Assembly (NCBI RefSeq): GCF_900186955.1
Contig: NZ_LT906438.1
Span: forward strand, 3,791,668-3,855,667
Source of the DNA: Bacillus pumilus
GTDB taxonomy: Bacteria; Bacillota; Bacilli; Bacillales; Bacillaceae
Length of the DNA: 64,000 nt
Direction of reading: 5' to 3'
Of the stretch, positions 46,394 through 55,846 are shown one piece after another. The notes under the pieces were generated by a model. It saw only the letters and a program-made list of their open reading frames with translations. It had not been told where the DNA came from and searched no databases. The number at the start of each line of letters is the position of its first letter. The first letter of the stretch is position 1. Made by a program: the position numbers and the translations under genes.

Positions 46394-46428
46394 TAAAAAA
46401 AGCGAAGAGCTCGAGGCTCTCCGCTTTT
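46394..46428 (-). terminator. Terminator of rpsF-ssb-rpsR
   Basis: Minus strand AGCGGAGAGC, 4-nt loop, GCTCTTCGCT, then TTTTTTATT; 12 nt after rpsR. Confidence 0.85.
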
Positions 46429-46439
46429 AAGTCAACGAC

Positions 46440-46685
<246 letters not shown>

Positions 46686-46719
46686 TCACACCTTTCCTTT
46701 AGTCAATTTTTCAGATCAA

Positions 46720-47265
46720 TTAGAATGGCAAATCATCATCGGAGATGTCAATCGGTTTACCATCATTCGCAAATGGGTCATCATTGAAGCTATTTCCCTG
46801 ATTACGATTTTGTTGGTTGCTTTGATTGCCATATGGATTTTGACTTGGTTCATTTCCGAATGGATTCTGATCGTTTTGGCTACCGCCATAATACTGGCCT
46901 CCGCTATTGCCACCGCCGCTGTATCCACCTGAACCAGCACCGCCGCTCTTAGGCTCAAGAAATTGAACACTTTCAGCTTGAACTTCTGTCACGAAGACAC
47001 GCTGTCCTTGCTGATTTTCATAGTTTCTTGTCTGCAAACGACCGTCTACACCGGCAAGACTTCCTTTTTTCAAGAAATTAGCCACGTTCTCGGCTTGTCT
47101 TCTCCAAGTAACACAGTTAATGAAATCGGCTTCACGCTCTCCAGATTGATTCGTAAACGTACGATTCACAGCTAGAGTAAACGTGGCTACAGCCGCACCA
47201 TTAGGCGTGTAGCGAAGCTCAGGGTCTTTTGTTAGTCTTCCGACCAATACAACACGGTTTAGCAT
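46720..47265 (-). CDS. ssb: Single-stranded DNA-binding protein SsbA
   Basis: 181 residues. N-terminal OB fold (1-105: [25 protein letters not shown] start), then a Gly/Gln/Asn-rich flexible linker and the acidic tip DISDDDLPF that docks replication partners. Slightly longer linker than the B. subtilis protein (172). Middle gene of rpsF-ssb-rpsR. Confidence 0.98.
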   Translation of the reverse strand: MLNRVVLVGRLTKDPELRYTPNGAAVATFTLAVNRTFTNQSGEREADFINCVTWRRQAENVANFLKKGSLAGVDGRLQTRNYENQQGQRVFVTEVQAESVQFLEPKSGGAGSGGYSGGGNSGGQYYGGSQNDQNPFGNEPSQNPYGNQSNQQNRNQGNSFNDDPFANDGKPIDISDDDLPF

Positions 47266-47301
47266 ATTGAAAGACCACCTTTAAATATATATTTCAATGA
47301 T

Positions 47302-47640
<339 letters not shown>

Positions 47641-47664
47641 AAATTATATTACTCACAATTGTAT

Positions 47665-47693
47665 ATTATAACAAATTACTTGGCCTATGACAA
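47665..47693 (-). promoter_or_regulatory. Promoter of rpsF-ssb-rpsR
   Basis: Minus strand -35 TTGTCA (47693-47688), 17-nt spacer, -10 TATAAT (47670-47665), just behind ychF. Confidence 0.85.
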
Positions 47694-47697
47694 GAAC

Positions 47698-48798
47698 CTA
47701 TACATTAAAACGGAAATGAATGACGTCTCCATCTTTCACTACATATTCTTTACCTTCTAGACGGACTTTTCCAGCCTCTTTTGCAGCAGACATGCTTCCA
47801 CCAGCAAGTAAATCTTCATATGCAACCGTTTCAGCACGAATAAACCCACGTTCAAAGTCCGTATGAATGATTCCAGCACATTCCGGTGCCTTCATTCCCT
47901 TTTTAAACGTCCAAGCGCGTACTTCCTGCTCACCTGCTGTGAAATAAGTAGCTAAACCAAGAAGTGAATAAGATGCTTGAATCAGCTGATCTAGACCTGA
48001 CTCTTTGATGCCAAGCTCTTCAAGGAACATCTGCTTCTCTTCTCCTTCAAGCTCTGCAATTTCAGACTCGATCTTCGCACATACGACGATGACTTCAGCA
48101 TTTTCACTAGAAGCAAACTCACGGATTTGCTGCACATATTCGTTGCCGTCATGATCTGCTACTTCATCCTCACTCACATTTGCTACATAAAGAACTGGTT
48201 TAGATGTGAGTAAATGAAGCTGTTTCACAAGCTTTTGCTGCTCATCTGTAAATTCTACAGATCTTGCCGATTTCCCAGCTTCAAATGCGTTCATTAGCTT
48301 CGACAAAATATCAAATTCAGCTACCGCTTCCTTATCCTTTTGTTTTGCAAGCTTACTCACACGAGCCAAACGTTTTTCAACTGTTTCTAAATCAGCCAAA
48401 ATCAACTCTAAATTAATGGTTTCGATATCTGACACAGGGTCAACCTTACCTGATACGTGTGTGATGTTATCATCTGCAAAAGCTCTCACCACGTGACAGA
48501 TCGCATCTACTTGACGAATGTGAGAAAGGAATTTATTCCCTAAACCTTCACCTTTTGAAGCCCCTTTGACAATACCAGCAATATCAGTGAATTCAAAAGC
48601 AGTCGGAACTGTCTTTTTCGGCTGCACCAATTCTGTTAGTTTTTGCAAACGTTCGTCTGGAACTTCTACAATTCCGACGTTTGGATCAATGGTACAAAAC
48701 GGATAGTTAGCAGACTCCGCTCCAGCCTGTGTAATTGCATTAAATAGCGTTGACTTCCCGACGTTAGGTAAGCCAACAATACCAGCTGTTAAAGCCAT
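47698..48798 (-). CDS. ychF: Redox-regulated ATPase/GTPase YchF
   Basis: 366 residues, OBG-family P-loop protein YchF/OLA1 (YyaF). Walker A GLPNVGKST (8-16), switch region FTDIAGIVKGASKGEGLGN, NVSE in place of NKxD (the ATP-preferring form), C-terminal TGS domain (about 280-366, VRAWTFKKGMKAPECAG). Binds ribosomes and affects stress responses. AGAGGAG before the ATG. Confidence 0.97.
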   Translation of the reverse strand: MALTAGIVGLPNVGKSTLFNAITQAGAESANYPFCTIDPNVGIVEVPDERLQKLTELVQPKKTVPTAFEFTDIAGIVKGASKGEGLGNKFLSHIRQVDAICHVVRAFADDNITHVSGKVDPVSDIETINLELILADLETVEKRLARVSKLAKQKDKEAVAEFDILSKLMNAFEAGKSARSVEFTDEQQKLVKQLHLLTSKPVLYVANVSEDEVADHDGNEYVQQIREFASSENAEVIVVCAKIESEIAELEGEEKQMFLEELGIKESGLDQLIQASYSLLGLATYFTAGEQEVRAWTFKKGMKAPECAGIIHTDFERGFIRAETVAYEDLLAGGSMSAAKEAGKVRLEGKEYVVKDGDVIHFRFNV

Positions 48799-48989
48799 TC
48801 TTTCATCTCCTCTATATCAAACGTGCTCGTTATACTGCGTAATATGAACCTAGAGCAATTATAAGTAGGTTTACATGAAAAGACAAGCTAACCGTTATGC
48901 ATTATCAATAGAAGAAACATTGCCAAAAAGAATAAATCAATCCTTTAAAACGGGAATTTGCATCTAATTCTTCTATACAAAAGACAAAT

Positions 48990-49041
48990 TTCATCAAAAA
49001 AGCATGAGGCCTACTTAAGCAGTTGGCTCCTCATGCTTGAC
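48990..49041 (-). terminator. yyzM terminator
   Basis: Minus strand AAGCATGAGG, long loop of about 20 nt with partial GCC/GGC pairing, CCTCATGCTTTTTT; overlaps the last yyzM codons. Confidence 0.75.
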
Positions 49042-49221
49042 GAGAATTTTCTTCATTTTTCGTTCAAAGTCTCTTCTTGGGATCATGACGCTATGCCCAC
49101 AGCCTTCACATTTAATGCGAATATCCATGCCCAACCGAATTACAATCCACCGATTGACACCACATGGATGGGGTTTCTTCATTTCAACGACGTCATGTAA
49201 CCCAAACGCTTTGTCTGCCAT
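49015..49221 (-). CDS. yyzM: DUF951 family protein YyzM
   Basis: 68-residue small zinc-ribbon-like protein. HPCG...CEGCGHSVMIPRRDFERK is the DUF951 hallmark; only three Cys are seen (HPCG, CEGC), so His may complete the site. Located between ychF and yyaC as in B. subtilis. AGAGGTG before the ATG. Function unknown; nucleic-acid binding is plausible. Confidence 0.85.
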   Translation of the reverse strand: MADKAFGLHDVVEMKKPHPCGVNRWIVIRLGMDIRIKCEGCGHSVMIPRRDFERKMKKILVKHEEPTA

Positions 49222-49460
49222 CAGCTTTCACCTCTCTTGCTTACTTCATTGAATCTATTGTACAAAAAAACGGCGATGAAGAGCAATGCACAAAGCAAAG
49301 ACCCTCTTTCTCCTATTCTTTTTTATAGAAAAAACCCTTCTTTTAGATCATTTTATTTGTGACCAATAGTTACTTAAACTTCGCTTTTTTTCAATATTGT
49401 CACAAACACTGTAGGTCGAAAGGTTTTTATTGGTAGAACGCTGTGGTTTTTCCATATTTT

Positions 49461-49489
49461 TTGATTTATGATATCTGCATAAATGTTAT
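49461..49489 (+). promoter_or_regulatory. Likely promoter of the lipase-like pair
   Basis: -35 TTGATT (49461-49466), 17-nt spacer, -10 TGTTAT (49484-49489), 17 nt before the start codon at 49507. Nothing else was seen in 49222-49460. Confidence 0.5.
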
Positions 49490-49506
49490 GTGAGGGAGCA
49501 GGTACG

Positions 49507-50826
49507 ATGGTCAATCGAAAGGATAGATTAACTGATAAAGAATATAAAATCATATCCGATCATGCTGGAAACATAGACAATTACCAGCAGCACCATACGA
49601 TAGAAATAGGTCAGCAAACGCTCACTGTCCATGATTTTCTCAAGGTCGATCATCAATTATATGGTTTAACGATGCAGCCGGAACAATCAGACGAGTTCAT
49701 CGTCGCTTTTCACTGTCCGATGCCAAAGCAAATGCCGGTGACCTCGCCACAAGATGTACACACCGCGGCACAGTCATTGCTCAAAACGGATTATGCCTAT
49801 CCCATTGAAAGGAAGTCCCTTGATGGCAATCGAGATCATGTCTTTTTTAAAGGGAAGGAATATATAGAGCAAGTCAGTCAGAAGCATCCCAATGCAGGTA
49901 TCTATCTCACTGGACAAGCCCTTGCCGGTGCTGTTTGTGCTTATGTTGCAACAGAACAGCCAGCTGTCAAAAAAGCCGTCACCTTTGATAGCCCAAATAT
50001 ATGGAGCAGTCTGGCGCCTTCGATTCAGCAGAAAGCGCAGCAAGGTCAATATAAACGGATCTTGACTGAATATATTCAACCCAGTCATTATGTAGGTTTA
50101 CTCAATCGCCATGATCATGGAGTTGGTCAAGTGAAGTACACCGTACCGCCAAGGCAGCAAGGCGACGTCCAAGAATCCGTTAAATATAAACAAAGAGAAA
50201 TTGACACCTTTTTAAAATCAGCTTTTGCGTCTATGAATATAGAATGGAACGAATCCTTTGATACAAATGCTTTTTTAGCTCTTATTTCTGGGAGTTTAAA
50301 AGGAAATGGGTATTCATTCCACAAAGATGGATCTGCCCAGATTTTAGATGAACAGCTTGATCATAATACAAGTTTTACAGCTATGCTGTTGCAAGAAATC
50401 CATTCTGGACGTGCATATGCACAAAGCGGTCTAGAAATTATCATAAAATCCCATTTACTGAAAAATTCATCCTACGATCTCCAAAGTGTGATTGAACATG
50501 AAGTACACACTATATTTGATAAAATCGATGGGATCGATGAAAGTGTAAAAGACGCCGTCCAACATGTAAAACAAGAGCTCAAAGGACTCGTCGGCTTTGG
50601 CCACTATGATTTATTAAGTTCAAGTGATGTGGAAGCACTGGTAGAAGAAGTGAGGATGGAACAACATCATTCCTCCTTTTATTCACACGAAAAACAACTG
50701 ATTGCCCTGTACACCTTGAGAGATTACGAACAAGAACTTTCTTCCCTTTCAAGACATATGTACACAATGGGTGATGATTACGCCAAGGCAGATAGGCGCC
50801 TTGCGATGCAAATGGGTATTCATTAA
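49507..50826 (+). CDS. Lipase-like alpha/beta-hydrolase protein with altered nucleophile elbow
   Basis: 439 residues, cytoplasmic. Residues about 20-240 look like a lipase-3 type fold: HPNAGIYLTGQALAGAVCAYVA lies where lipases have GHSLGG, but Ser is replaced (GQALAG), so hydrolase activity is doubtful. FDSPNIW and the NRHDHGVG region follow as in the fold. The remainder (about 250-439) is helical, with coiled-coil-like segments. May be a DUF6792-type Bacillus protein (uncertain). GAGGGAG 8 nt before ATG 49507. Operon with 50842-51252. Confidence 0.65.
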   Translation: MVNRKDRLTDKEYKIISDHAGNIDNYQQHHTIEIGQQTLTVHDFLKVDHQLYGLTMQPEQSDEFIVAFHCPMPKQMPVTSPQDVHTAAQSLLKTDYAYPIERKSLDGNRDHVFFKGKEYIEQVSQKHPNAGIYLTGQALAGAVCAYVATEQPAVKKAVTFDSPNIWSSLAPSIQQKAQQGQYKRILTEYIQPSHYVGLLNRHDHGVGQVKYTVPPRQQGDVQESVKYKQREIDTFLKSAFASMNIEWNESFDTNAFLALISGSLKGNGYSFHKDGSAQILDEQLDHNTSFTAMLLQEIHSGRAYAQSGLEIIIKSHLLKNSSYDLQSVIEHEVHTIFDKIDGIDESVKDAVQHVKQELKGLVGFGHYDLLSSSDVEALVEEVRMEQHHSSFYSHEKQLIALYTLRDYEQELSSLSRHMYTMGDDYAKADRRLAMQMGIH

Positions 50827-50841
50827 GAAAGGAGTCGCCGC

Positions 50842-51252
50842 ATGATCAATCAAAATAAACCTCCTAGTGACGCCCAGCGTTTCTTGCAAAATGTGAGTAC
50901 CCGCCGATCCATGTCTGTATTTGAAAATCAATCGGCACCACAAACGCAAACGCAGTCCCCAGAAGAAATAGCCGCAATTCAGGCCCTACGAAGAGAAGGA
51001 CAGCGAAAAGATCTAAAACGGCTGCTCAAAATGCGACTGCATGACGAATTAGCAAACACTCGCGTGCACTTGGAGTATCAATTGTCTAAAACCGAAGACA
51101 TGATCAACCAGACGACCATTGTCAAGCAACACATCTCCCAGCATTTAAAGGGACAAGCCATTTCAGAATTAGAGGAACGCCTTCAGCGTCTCAAGCAAAT
51201 GCCAGTCTATGATGATATCAAAGACGCCATTGACTCTATTCGGATAAAATAA
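50842..51252 (+). CDS. Helical protein, partner of the lipase-like gene
   Basis: 136 residues, strongly charged, no signal peptide. N-terminal 45 residues are disordered (Pro, Gln, Ser), then two long amphipathic helices (about 48-90 and 95-130), likely a coiled coil. Not recognised. Starts 16 nt after the previous gene with AAAGGAG; the two probably act together, possibly as a complex. Confidence 0.65.
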   Translation: MINQNKPPSDAQRFLQNVSTRRSMSVFENQSAPQTQTQSPEEIAAIQALRREGQRKDLKRLLKMRLHDELANTRVHLEYQLSKTEDMINQTTIVKQHISQHLKGQAISELEERLQRLKQMPVYDDIKDAIDSIRIK

Positions 51253-51290
51253 GCACAGCTCTGACAAAGAGAGGTGCTTATTTTATTTTA
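51246..51290 (+). terminator. Bidirectional terminator between the lipase-like pair and the YkvI-family gene
   Basis: AAAATAAGCAC, CTCT and the complementary AGAG, GTGCTTATTTT; overlaps both coding ends, between convergent genes. Confidence 0.8.
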
Positions 51291-52327
51291 TCAATATAAT
51301 TTTTAGGGCGAGAAAATATCTTTTTACTTAAAATCGGATATAGCATTAAACAGACAAGCAAATAAAGATTCAGCAAGCTGTATATCGGATACAAGAAAGC
51401 AATTAAATCGGCAAACCCAAGAGATGTTAAAGGCGCCATCAACAGAAGCATCACGAGCACAACCAGCCAGCGAGGCAATGGTACAAAAGAGAGCATTCGG
51501 CTGGATAAACCAAATAAACCTGCCGCTGTCGTCGTATAAATAGCTAGACAAAGGACAACGGTCATAAACACAAACAATGATGTCGGCGCTCCTTCTAATA
51601 CTGTAAACAAAGGAATGCCTTCTGCTGATAGGCTCCCAGAAATATCAACCAGTATTTCGTTATACACGTACGAGATGACCCCAAAAATCAGGCCACTTAA
51701 TATACTCGCCACTTTTGCCTCGCCAAGCCCCTTCATTTCTTTTCCAACCGAAGACAGCACTGCGACTACAGATAATATATTCAAAGAAGCAAAGACAATG
51801 CTGGCAGGCCAATTGTACTGCTGCCCAAAATCAATCCGCCACATATGATCATGGTTCATATAATAAAAAACAAATGCATAGATGAGCCCCGCCACCAAAA
51901 TTGGTATAATGAAAGCATTCACAGATAAAAGCCCTTTCACATCCCAGAAAAAAATCATAAATGAAAACAGACAAAATGCACCGATGCCAATCCAAAATGG
52001 CACATGATACATCTCGAGTGTCACCCCGCCACCGGCAATCATGACTGTCGTTGTCGTGAATAAATAAAGGACAATTAAAACATCATACACTTTAGCCAGC
52101 CATGGACCGACAAGCCGCTCTAGCACTGGCACAAAGTGATCTGCTCGTACCTCATAACTGATTTTCAACACCACATAGGTAGACAGCATAAACATCAATG
52201 TAAACAGTAGAATGGCTAGTCCACTATCAATGCCAAAAAACTGCCAAATTTCTTGGCCGGAAGCATACCCCGCTCCTATTAAGCTTCCTAAAATTAAAAG
52301 CGTCCACCTTGAACCAGCCTTCCACAC
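51278..52327 (-). CDS. YkvI family transporter-like membrane protein
   Basis: 349 residues, about 10 membrane helices. Early signature GAGYASGQEIWQFF (about 17-30) is typical of YkvI-type members of the LeuT/AAE superfamily. Substrate unknown. Starts possible at 52336, 52333 and 52327; GAGGTGAT is spaced properly (8 nt) only for GTG 52327. Not an orthologue of B. subtilis yyaD as far as I can judge, though it stands where yyaD does. Confidence 0.8.
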   Translation of the reverse strand: MWKAGSRWTLLILGSLIGAGYASGQEIWQFFGIDSGLAILLFTLMFMLSTYVVLKISYEVRADHFVPVLERLVGPWLAKVYDVLIVLYLFTTTTVMIAGGGVTLEMYHVPFWIGIGAFCLFSFMIFFWDVKGLLSVNAFIIPILVAGLIYAFVFYYMNHDHMWRIDFGQQYNWPASIVFASLNILSVVAVLSSVGKEMKGLGEAKVASILSGLIFGVISYVYNEILVDISGSLSAEGIPLFTVLEGAPTSLFVFMTVVLCLAIYTTTAAGLFGLSSRMLSFVPLPRWLVVLVMLLLMAPLTSLGFADLIAFLYPIYSLLNLYLLVCLMLYPILSKKIFSRPKNYIDKIK

Positions 52328-52405
52328 AATCATCACCTCATAGGTATAGAATTAAGCTTGTTTCCGTATACTGTTACTAACTACTATGACAAGGAAGTGA
52401 GACCT

Positions 52406-53032
52406 ATGAATAGCAAGAACGGTCTTTTTTTTAGAAATAGGGTGAAAGAATACGTGTCCCATACGGATACAAACGCCATTCAACAGCTTAAAAGTATTTT
52501 ATTCTCGCATCTTCAGAAAGCAGGAAAAAGACCCGTTGCCATCGTTTGTATTGGAACAGACCGCTCAACTGGCGACTCTCTAGGTCCACTTGTTGGTACA
52601 AAGCTTTCAGGTCTTGATTTGAAAAAGCTTCATGTATATGGCACGCTCTCTGACCCAGTTCATGCGGTCAATTTAAAAGAAAAGCTCGCCGAAATTGAAC
52701 AAGCACATAAACATCCGTTCATTGTAGCGATTGATGCCTGTTTAGGAAGAGTGAAAAGTGTAGGCTCCTTCCAAATTGGAGATGGACCGTTAAAGCCTGG
52801 AGCAGGTGTACAAAAGGAGCTGCCAGAGGTAGGAGATATTCATATTAATGGGATCGTCAATGTGAGCGGCTTTATGGAATACTTCGTTCTCCAAAACACA
52901 CGCCTTCATCTTGTCATGTCTATGGCCAATACACTTTCTGAAAGTCTATCTCATATTGATCAAATGGATTGGACAAGAGAAAAAAGCCGTTCTCTCTTCG
53001 CTCCTATTCAAAATATCACTGGGAGAATATAA
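52406..53032 (+). CDS. yyaC: Spore protease YyaC
   Basis: 208 residues, YyaC/GPR-like fold (DUF1256). Core CIGTDRSTGDSLGPLVGT (about 53-70), DACLGRVKSVG (about 113-123) and HINGIVNVSGFMEYFVLQNTR. The group is annotated as spore protease YyaC after its similarity to GPR; role in sporulation/germination. ATG 52358 is in frame without a ribosome binding site; AAGGAAG precedes 52406. Divergent from the YkvI-family gene. Confidence 0.92.
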   Translation: MNSKNGLFFRNRVKEYVSHTDTNAIQQLKSILFSHLQKAGKRPVAIVCIGTDRSTGDSLGPLVGTKLSGLDLKKLHVYGTLSDPVHAVNLKEKLAEIEQAHKHPFIVAIDACLGRVKSVGSFQIGDGPLKPGAGVQKELPEVGDIHINGIVNVSGFMEYFVLQNTRLHLVMSMANTLSESLSHIDQMDWTREKSRSLFAPIQNITGRI

Positions 53033-53033
53033 A

Positions 53034-53062
53034 AAAGACCATCTCGTATCAAGATGGTCACT
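53034..53062 (-). terminator. spo0J terminator
   Basis: Minus strand GACCATCT, 7-nt loop, AGATGGTC, then TTTTTT. T run exists only in the minus orientation, so it serves spo0J. Confidence 0.85.
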
Positions 53063-53912
53063 CTGATGATTCTCTCGTAGAAAGCAATTCGAGGATTCTT
53101 TCTAAATCTTCGTTCGAGAGAAATTCAATCTCTATTTTTCCTTTTTTCTTCTGTTTCTTGATCGACACTGAAGTGCCAAAGTAGTTTTGCAAGAAAGACT
53201 CTCTTTCTTTCAACACTCGATCCTTTGGTGCTTCTTTTTTCTTTGTTTCACGTGGAACATTTTCGTTTAATTGCTGAACAAGTTTCTCAACCTGACGTAC
53301 GTTTAACCCCTCGTCCACAATTTTCTTTACCAATGGCGCCAGCTTATTTTTGTTTTTCAAGCTAAGCAATGTTCTTCCATGACCCATCGATAACTTTCCA
53401 TCTGCAATCAGCTTTTGTACTTCATCCGGTAAAGTCAAAAGACGGAGATGGTTCGCAATATGCGGTCTGCTCTTCCCTAATCGCTTCGCTAATTCCTCTT
53501 GCGTGACACTTAGGTGATCTAGTAAGGAAGCATAGGCTTCCGCTTCTTCTAATGGAGATAAATCCTCGCGTTGCAGATTTTCTAAAAGGGCAATCTCTCT
53601 CATGAGCGTTTCTGAAAATTCTCTGACGATCGCAGGAATCGTTGTCAGACCAGCTTGTTGTGCTGCACGGAAACGACGTTCACCTGCTACAATGTCATAT
53701 CCTTTAATCGATTTACGGACAATGATCGGCTGTAAAACACCGTGCTGCTGAATGGATTCTTTGAGATCAGACAATGCATCTTCATCAAACGTTTTCCTTG
53801 GCTGATACGGGTTTGGACGCAAATCCTTTATTTTGATTTCTTCAACCGTTTCTTCATTTGAGTCTACAGTGTTAAATAGTGCATTAATACCTTTTCCAAG
53901 ACCTTTAGCCAT
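53058..53912 (-). CDS. spo0J: Chromosome partitioning protein ParB (Spo0J)
   Basis: 284 residues. CTPase/ParB N-terminal domain (about 20-110; [17 protein letters not shown]), helix-turn-helix parS-binding domain (about 115-215; [23 protein letters not shown]), C-terminal dimer domain (about 225-284). Forms CTP clamps that load at parS and recruit SMC. It carries its own parS at 53244-53259. ATG 53918 is two codons upstream, but [10 protein letters not shown] (53912) is the family start. Overlaps soj by 8 nt. Confidence 0.97.
   Translation of the reverse strand: MAKGLGKGINALFNTVDSNEETVEEIKIKDLRPNPYQPRKTFDEDALSDLKESIQQHGVLQPIIVRKSIKGYDIVAGERRFRAAQQAGLTTIPAIVREFSETLMREIALLENLQREDLSPLEEAEAYASLLDHLSVTQEELAKRLGKSRPHIANHLRLLTLPDEVQKLIADGKLSMGHGRTLLSLKNKNKLAPLVKKIVDEGLNVRQVEKLVQQLNENVPRETKKKEAPKDRVLKERESFLQNYFGTSVSIKKQKKKGKIEIEFLSNEDLERILELLSTRESSE
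53244..53259. promoter_or_regulatory. parS: parS site inside spo0J
   Basis: TGTTTCACGTGGAACA, exact reverse complement of the Bacillus parS consensus TGTTCCACGTGAAACA, inside the spo0J coding sequence as in B. subtilis. Confidence 0.95.
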
Positions 53913-54666
53913 TCGCATCCACTTCCTTTGCTAAGTCTAAATAGACATCTGCACCTCTTGAACGTGGATCATACAAGATAATCGGTTTCCCATGACTAGG
54001 CGCTTCACTCAGTCTTACATTTCGCGGAATCACGGTCTGATAGACTTTATCTCTAAAGTATTTCTTCACTTCTTCGATGACTTGAATCCCAAGATTTGTT
54101 CGTGCATCAAGCATTGTCAGCAATACACCTTCAATGGCGAGATCCGTATTTAAATGTTTTTGCACGAGACGAACAGTGTTTAACAACTGGCTCAATCCTT
54201 CAAGCGCATAATATTCGCACTGTACCGGGATTAAAACGGAATCGGATGCTGTTAACGCATTAATCGTCAGTAATCCGAGTGATGGCGGGCAGTCAATAAT
54301 CATATAATCATAATTTTGCTTAACAGATTCAAGTGCTCTCTTCAATCTCACTTCACGTGAAATCGTAGGCACAAGCTCTATTTCAGCCCCTGCAAGCTGT
54401 ATCGTCGCAGGAATGACATCAAGATTTTCGACCTCTGTCGTCTTAATCACATCAAGAACATCTGCATCATCAACTAAAATATCGTACACGCACTTCTCTA
54501 CGTCGGCCTTCTCAATCCCAATACCACTCGTGGCATTGCCCTGCGGATCAATATCAACTAACAACACTCGTTTACCTATGTATGCTAAACACGCACTCAA
54601 ATTAACAGAAGTTGTCGTCTTCCCGACGCCGCCCTTCTGGTTGGTAATCGCTATGATTTTTCCCAC
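53905..54666 (-). CDS. soj: Chromosome partitioning ATPase ParA (Soj)
   Basis: 253 residues, deviant Walker-type ATPase. [15 protein letters not shown] (about 8-22), [21 protein letters not shown]. Works with Spo0J at parS and controls DnaA. Open frame extends to 54705, but GTG 54666 gives the family start [12 protein letters not shown] with GGGTGA before it. First gene of soj-spo0J. Confidence 0.96.
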   Translation of the reverse strand: MGKIIAITNQKGGVGKTTTSVNLSACLAYIGKRVLLVDIDPQGNATSGIGIEKADVEKCVYDILVDDADVLDVIKTTEVENLDVIPATIQLAGAEIELVPTISREVRLKRALESVKQNYDYMIIDCPPSLGLLTINALTASDSVLIPVQCEYYALEGLSQLLNTVRLVQKHLNTDLAIEGVLLTMLDARTNLGIQVIEEVKKYFRDKVYQTVIPRNVRLSEAPSHGKPIILYDPRSRGADVYLDLAKEVDANG

Positions 54667-54861
54667 GATGTCACCCACTTTCAACTTAACAAGTTTCTCA
54701 TTCATTCATACTTCCTATTCTATCAAAAAAAGTATGAAACGTTTGCTTTTTTTGTTTCTCCATTATATATTCGTCAGCAAATGTCTATTTTCGTACATGA
54801 AAAGACGAACTTAAACGTAGTAAAAAATATATCAATATATCTTTTTGAAGAAAAAGATATG

Positions 54862-54897
54862 CATAAAAAACCCTCACTTCCATCATAAGTGAGGGGC
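54862..54897 (-). terminator. Terminator of the secreted permuted-papain gene
   Basis: Minus strand CCCTCACTT, 6-nt loop, AAGTGAGGG, then TTTTTT; right after the stop of the gene 54903-55727. Confidence 0.88.
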
Positions 54898-54902
54898 ACT
54901 TG

Positions 54903-55727
54903 TCAAAAATGTAATCCACCAATTGTACGGCCTTCGTTCACAATAATCTTAGGGGTCACCGTTTTATAGCTTCTCTTTTTTAAGAATCCATAGGGGGTCT
55001 TAATGGTAAATGTCGCATGTCCTACAGCATCGCCTGTTTTGGCATAGGCCTGCCACACAATCTTTGAACAATAAGTCGGGTCCAGTGATTGAATAGACAT
55101 GGTGATGGAGTATCGAGCCTTTGGATGAGCTTTCACATAATCGCGCGCCCATTCCCCAGCTAGGTCTGCTGTTTCCTCTTGATTAATACGAATGACCTTT
55201 GTATTGGCATTATAGCGAAACCAATTAAGAATGGAATCAAGCTGAGGATGCTGTCGAAACCCTGGAATAGAAGCAAAGCTCTTTTCATTAATGACGATAC
55301 CTGCATGTCCAACGATGCCCTTCAAAGCATCAGTGTTTGTCACCAATATATCCCCTTTTTTAGGCAAAATATCGGTACCAGGATACGGCTTTCCTAAAAG
55401 GCGCTTGATGGTGTGCGGCTTTTCATCCGTCACAAACTCATCCTGCTTGTTTTGTTGTAAGCCATAAGCCTTCAAATGATCGCCAGCTGAAATCAGGTCA
55501 ATTGTGTCGTCCTGAGACTCATGCTCATGATTTAATTGATCTAAAGTGATCTCCTTCGAAACAACACCTTGTTTCTTCAGGACGTTCAGTTCTTTTTTGG
55601 TCAGCGGACTTTCTTCTGCAGGAACCGTTGGCGAATTCACAGCAAATGTGGTTGTTTCATTTGTAAAAAGAGAAAAAGAAAATAGTAAATAACAAATAAT
55701 AACAAAATTCGTCTTTTTCATTTTCAT
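54903..55727 (-). CDS. Secreted permuted-papain-like (YiiX/YebB, DUF830) protein
   Basis: 274 residues. Signal peptide (MKMKKTNFVIICYLLFSFSLF, cleavage near TFA about 29). Mature domain about 105-260 has the permuted NlpC/P60 order: GDILVTNTD...GHAGIVI (catalytic His about 140) precedes YCSKIVWQAY (catalytic Cys about 217). Likely a cell-envelope hydrolase or amidase; substrate unknown. Start ATG has AGGAGG 12 nt upstream. Stands between noc and soj, where B. subtilis has yyaB. Confidence 0.72.
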   Translation of the reverse strand: MKMKKTNFVIICYLLFSFSLFTNETTTFAVNSPTVPAEESPLTKKELNVLKKQGVVSKEITLDQLNHEHESQDDTIDLISAGDHLKAYGLQQNKQDEFVTDEKPHTIKRLLGKPYPGTDILPKKGDILVTNTDALKGIVGHAGIVINEKSFASIPGFRQHPQLDSILNWFRYNANTKVIRINQEETADLAGEWARDYVKAHPKARYSITMSIQSLDPTYCSKIVWQAYAKTGDAVGHATFTIKTPYGFLKKRSYKTVTPKIIVNEGRTIGGLHF

Positions 55728-55807
55728 CGAGTCATGTCACCTCCTTTCCTCTATGAAAATCATATTTTACCAATTTGTGAATAATAAGTAAATATAAAGT
55801 AGAACCA

Positions 55808-55846
55808 ATAAAAAAAGCTGACGAGTGGCTCTCATCAGCTTTTTTC
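55808..55846 (-). terminator. noc terminator
   Basis: Minus strand AAAAAAGCTGATGAG, short loop, CTCGTCAGCTTTTTT with one bulge; starts at the noc stop codon. Confidence 0.85.

Noticed and set aside
51278..52327. Calling the membrane gene yyaD by position
   Set aside because: The protein shows the YkvI signature GAGYASGQEIWQFF and I do not recall YyaD being of that family.
54348..54363. CACGTG palindrome in soj (TTCACGTGAAA core) as a fourth parS
   Set aside because: Outer bases differ at four or more of 16 positions from parS, so only the common core matches.
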